A stretch of 64,000 nt of DNA from Rhizoclosmatium globosum (taxonomy: Eukaryota; Chytridiomycota; Chytridiomycetes; Chytridiales; Chytriomycetaceae), in NCBI GenBank assembly GCA_002104985.1, contig MCGO01000020.1, positions 310,001-374,000 of the forward strand, read 5' to 3'. Under the pieces are notes generated by a model. The model saw only the letters and a list, made by a program, of their open reading frames with translations. It was not told the DNA's origin and did not search any database. This document shows, one piece after another, positions 62,207-64,000 of the stretch. The first letter of the stretch is position 1, and each line of letters begins with the position of its first letter. The translations under genes were made by a program, and so were the position numbers.

Positions 62207-63991
62207 ATGCTCGATCGAGGCCGTTGTCTGTTTTGCAACAATTGTGTCCACCATCCTGACGAGGTTTGTCTCTACTTTCTCATTGTCTACAACAGAATAA
62301 TGATAATTGAAATTCAGAGCCCCGACTCATGTGAATGCACCAACTCCCCAAAAACTGAAAAGAAATCAGCTGTAAACCACATTCTTCAAGTTGGAGACGT
62401 TGACTACTTCACTCGTACTTTGCAATCACGGCAAGACATTGCCATCTTTGTAGGAATGAGATACGCTGCTTGCAATCGAGACTATAGACAAGTCAAAGCT
62501 GCACGCAGAGCATCAGGTATTTGTACTTACTTATTCAAATGTATCCTAATATTGCGCGTTTCAACAGATACTATAAAAGAGAATGCCGTGCTTCCTCTCA
62601 CCAAAAAGCGAACTGCTACAATGCCTGACTCGTTTGCCCCTTCTTCGTCTAAAACGGCAGAGTCTGACGTTGATGATATTTCTGAAAGCGATTCCACCAA
62701 TTACGAGCCGCAAAAACGTGCGAAACGAGATAATCAATCTAATAATGTGCAAAGTGGGTGGTGTGCATACTTGTGGTTTCGATCATTGACTTACTTCTGT
62801 GACAGTGATTGAAGTGGTTTGTTTTCCGCAAGGATCAGAAGGATCTGTGAAGCAACAAGTTGGGGCCATTCTTGTTGGAATTCCGGTCCACCAATTGGAG
62901 TTCATGTCTCCTTCTGATTTATTGATGACAGTCGAGAAAGAAAAGCCACAATGGTTGCCGCTCTTGAATCATCTCGGCCATCAGTTCAAGACTAATCGTA
63001 TTTTAGATGTCACTCCGCAAACATTTCAAGTTCTCCTGAAAGAAACTCTTGCAGACACAAAACGATTGACTCACTTTGTTGTGTTCAAGCCTGTGGACAC
63101 TGTTTCGGTAATCAGCAAACAGTCTCTTGCACAAGTAAAGCGAGGCGTGAGCAGTAATGGGTTTGGAGTACGTTCAACCGCAACAGTTGGGTTTGGAAAT
63201 GAATCTCAAGTTCAGTTACGACGCCGCTACGTAAACAACTGCACAGTGAATGAGCAGCACGCAGCTGGTTGTTTGATTTTGTCCGATGGTCGACACTTGT
63301 TGTTGACAGATGATCATTTTCGAAACTGGTGTTTGTATTTGGTAAATTTTACTATTGTCCCGTTGTTGTATATTTATTGTGGTAACAGGACAAAGAGATG
63401 GATGGTGTTGACTTCAAAAACCCTCCCCGTATCAAGATGTTTGATCCTTGTCATGCAGTTGATATCAGACCTGTGCCTTATTCTCATACACTCCCGCTAT
63501 CCGAGCTCAATCAGTCTACTGAAAATGGTGCAGGAAACCGAATGTCTATGTCTCACTCTTGGATGGATAGAATTGTTGCTCCTTTGGGATTACTTCCATC
63601 CATGTCGCAGCGGAATGTAACTGAATCTCAAGTGCAAATCAATGGACCCACGCCTTCATTCCCTGCTCCAAGCAATCATTTAGTTCCAATAGTAACAGCT
63701 TCTTTGACTATCATCAATCTAAATGGAAGAACCACTGAACTCTCTGCACGGATGTTGGTGAGACCAACAGATACTATCAGATCCCTCCTATTGAAGAAAC
63801 GGTTTGATTTTGATGAACACGTCAATTGCGAGTTTGAAGGGTATGTGAATGACATTGAACTGGATCTTGATGAGAAGTTTGTTACAATCTTCCAAGAACA
63901 ACACGTTACAGTTGTTTGCCGTATATGTAGTATGGACCCATATTACCAACTCAACAACAGCGCATCCCCAGGACAGGGGCTCTACTACTGA
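62207..63991 (+). CDS. Unknown protein with N-terminal Cys/His cluster
   Basis: At least five exons, starting MLDRGRCLFCNNCVHHPDE (62207-62263) and continuing at 62318 with SPDSCECTNSPKTEK. The cluster CxxCxxC...HH...CxC looks metal-binding. Then KSAVNHILQVGDVDYFTRTL, a Lys-rich nuclear-type stretch (KRTATMPDSFAPSSSK, PQKRAKRDNQS), a folded region (VIEVVCFPQGSEGSVKQQVG, FKTNRILDVTPQTFQVLLKE) and a C-terminal domain that may be ubiquitin-like (SLTIINLNGRTTELSARMLV, DTIRSLLLKKRF). Introns near 62519-62565, 62752-62811 and 63342-63389 have GT..AG borders. The stop is at 63989-63991. The family is not recognised. Confidence 0.65.
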
Positions 63992-64000
63992 ACTTACTGT

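Overview
The window looks like nuclear DNA of an early-diverging, probably zoosporic (chytrid-like) fungus. Right of about 10 kb it is gene-dense, with many spliceosomal introns of about 45-75 nt (GT..AG) and short intergenic gaps. Fungal-type genes (aspartokinase, Dlt1-like protein, GT34 mannosyl/galactosyltransferase, Gvp36-like BAR protein, Git3/CAR-type GPCR) sit beside genes usually missing from Dikarya (LRRC34, costars/ABRACL, SETD9, MHYT sensor, PBZ zinc finger, F-box protein with plant-type LRRs). LRRC34 is typical of organisms with cilia or flagella. The species assignment is inference.

Layout. 1-10.1 kb: a transposon graveyard with no intact gene. It holds decayed integrase and zinc-finger ORFs, a dispersed repeat present in two opposite orientations, an inverted repeat and CA/CAA microsatellites. 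10.2-16.0 kb: MFS transporter (-), LRRC34 (+), Elf1 (-), Dlt1-like membrane protein (+). 16.06-30.81 kb: an aspartokinase gene (-) split in two by a 13,059-bp Ty3/Gypsy retrotransposon. 31.0-45.2 kb: PBZ-SWIM-SWIM DNA ligase, small secreted protein, TRIP4/ASC-1, costars protein, two-domain glycosyltransferase, BAR protein, RPL37, SETD9-like protein, RING protein, F-box-like ORF, nitronate monooxygenase. 45.2-64 kb: Dus3, syntaxin, GPCR, acidic ORF, makorin-like E3, polyQ protein, orphan, HMG-box protein, orphan, FAHD1, FEN1/XPG-like nuclease, LRR/F-box protein, MHYT protein, orphan.

The standout is the retrotransposon (17074-30132). Its two 706-bp LTRs look identical, it is flanked by a 4-bp duplication (GAAC), and it has one uninterrupted 3,595-codon ORF. 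The order is Gag (CCHC) - protease - RT - RNase H - APE/ExoIII-type endonuclease - integrase - about 330 aa of unknown sequence - GPY/F - chromodomain. A complete AP-endonuclease-like domain with its catalytic residues, placed between RNase H and integrase of an LTR element, is not an architecture I recognise. The identical LTRs and clean duplication indicate a very recent insertion that destroys this aspartokinase copy.

Functionally the rest is ordinary housekeeping: translation (RPL37, Dus3), transcription (Elf1, TRIP4), ubiquitin ligases, trafficking (syntaxin, BAR), signalling (GPCR, MHYT) and DNA repair (ligase, FEN-like nuclease). Several genes carry apparent single-base frameshifts or 3' duplications, noted individually.
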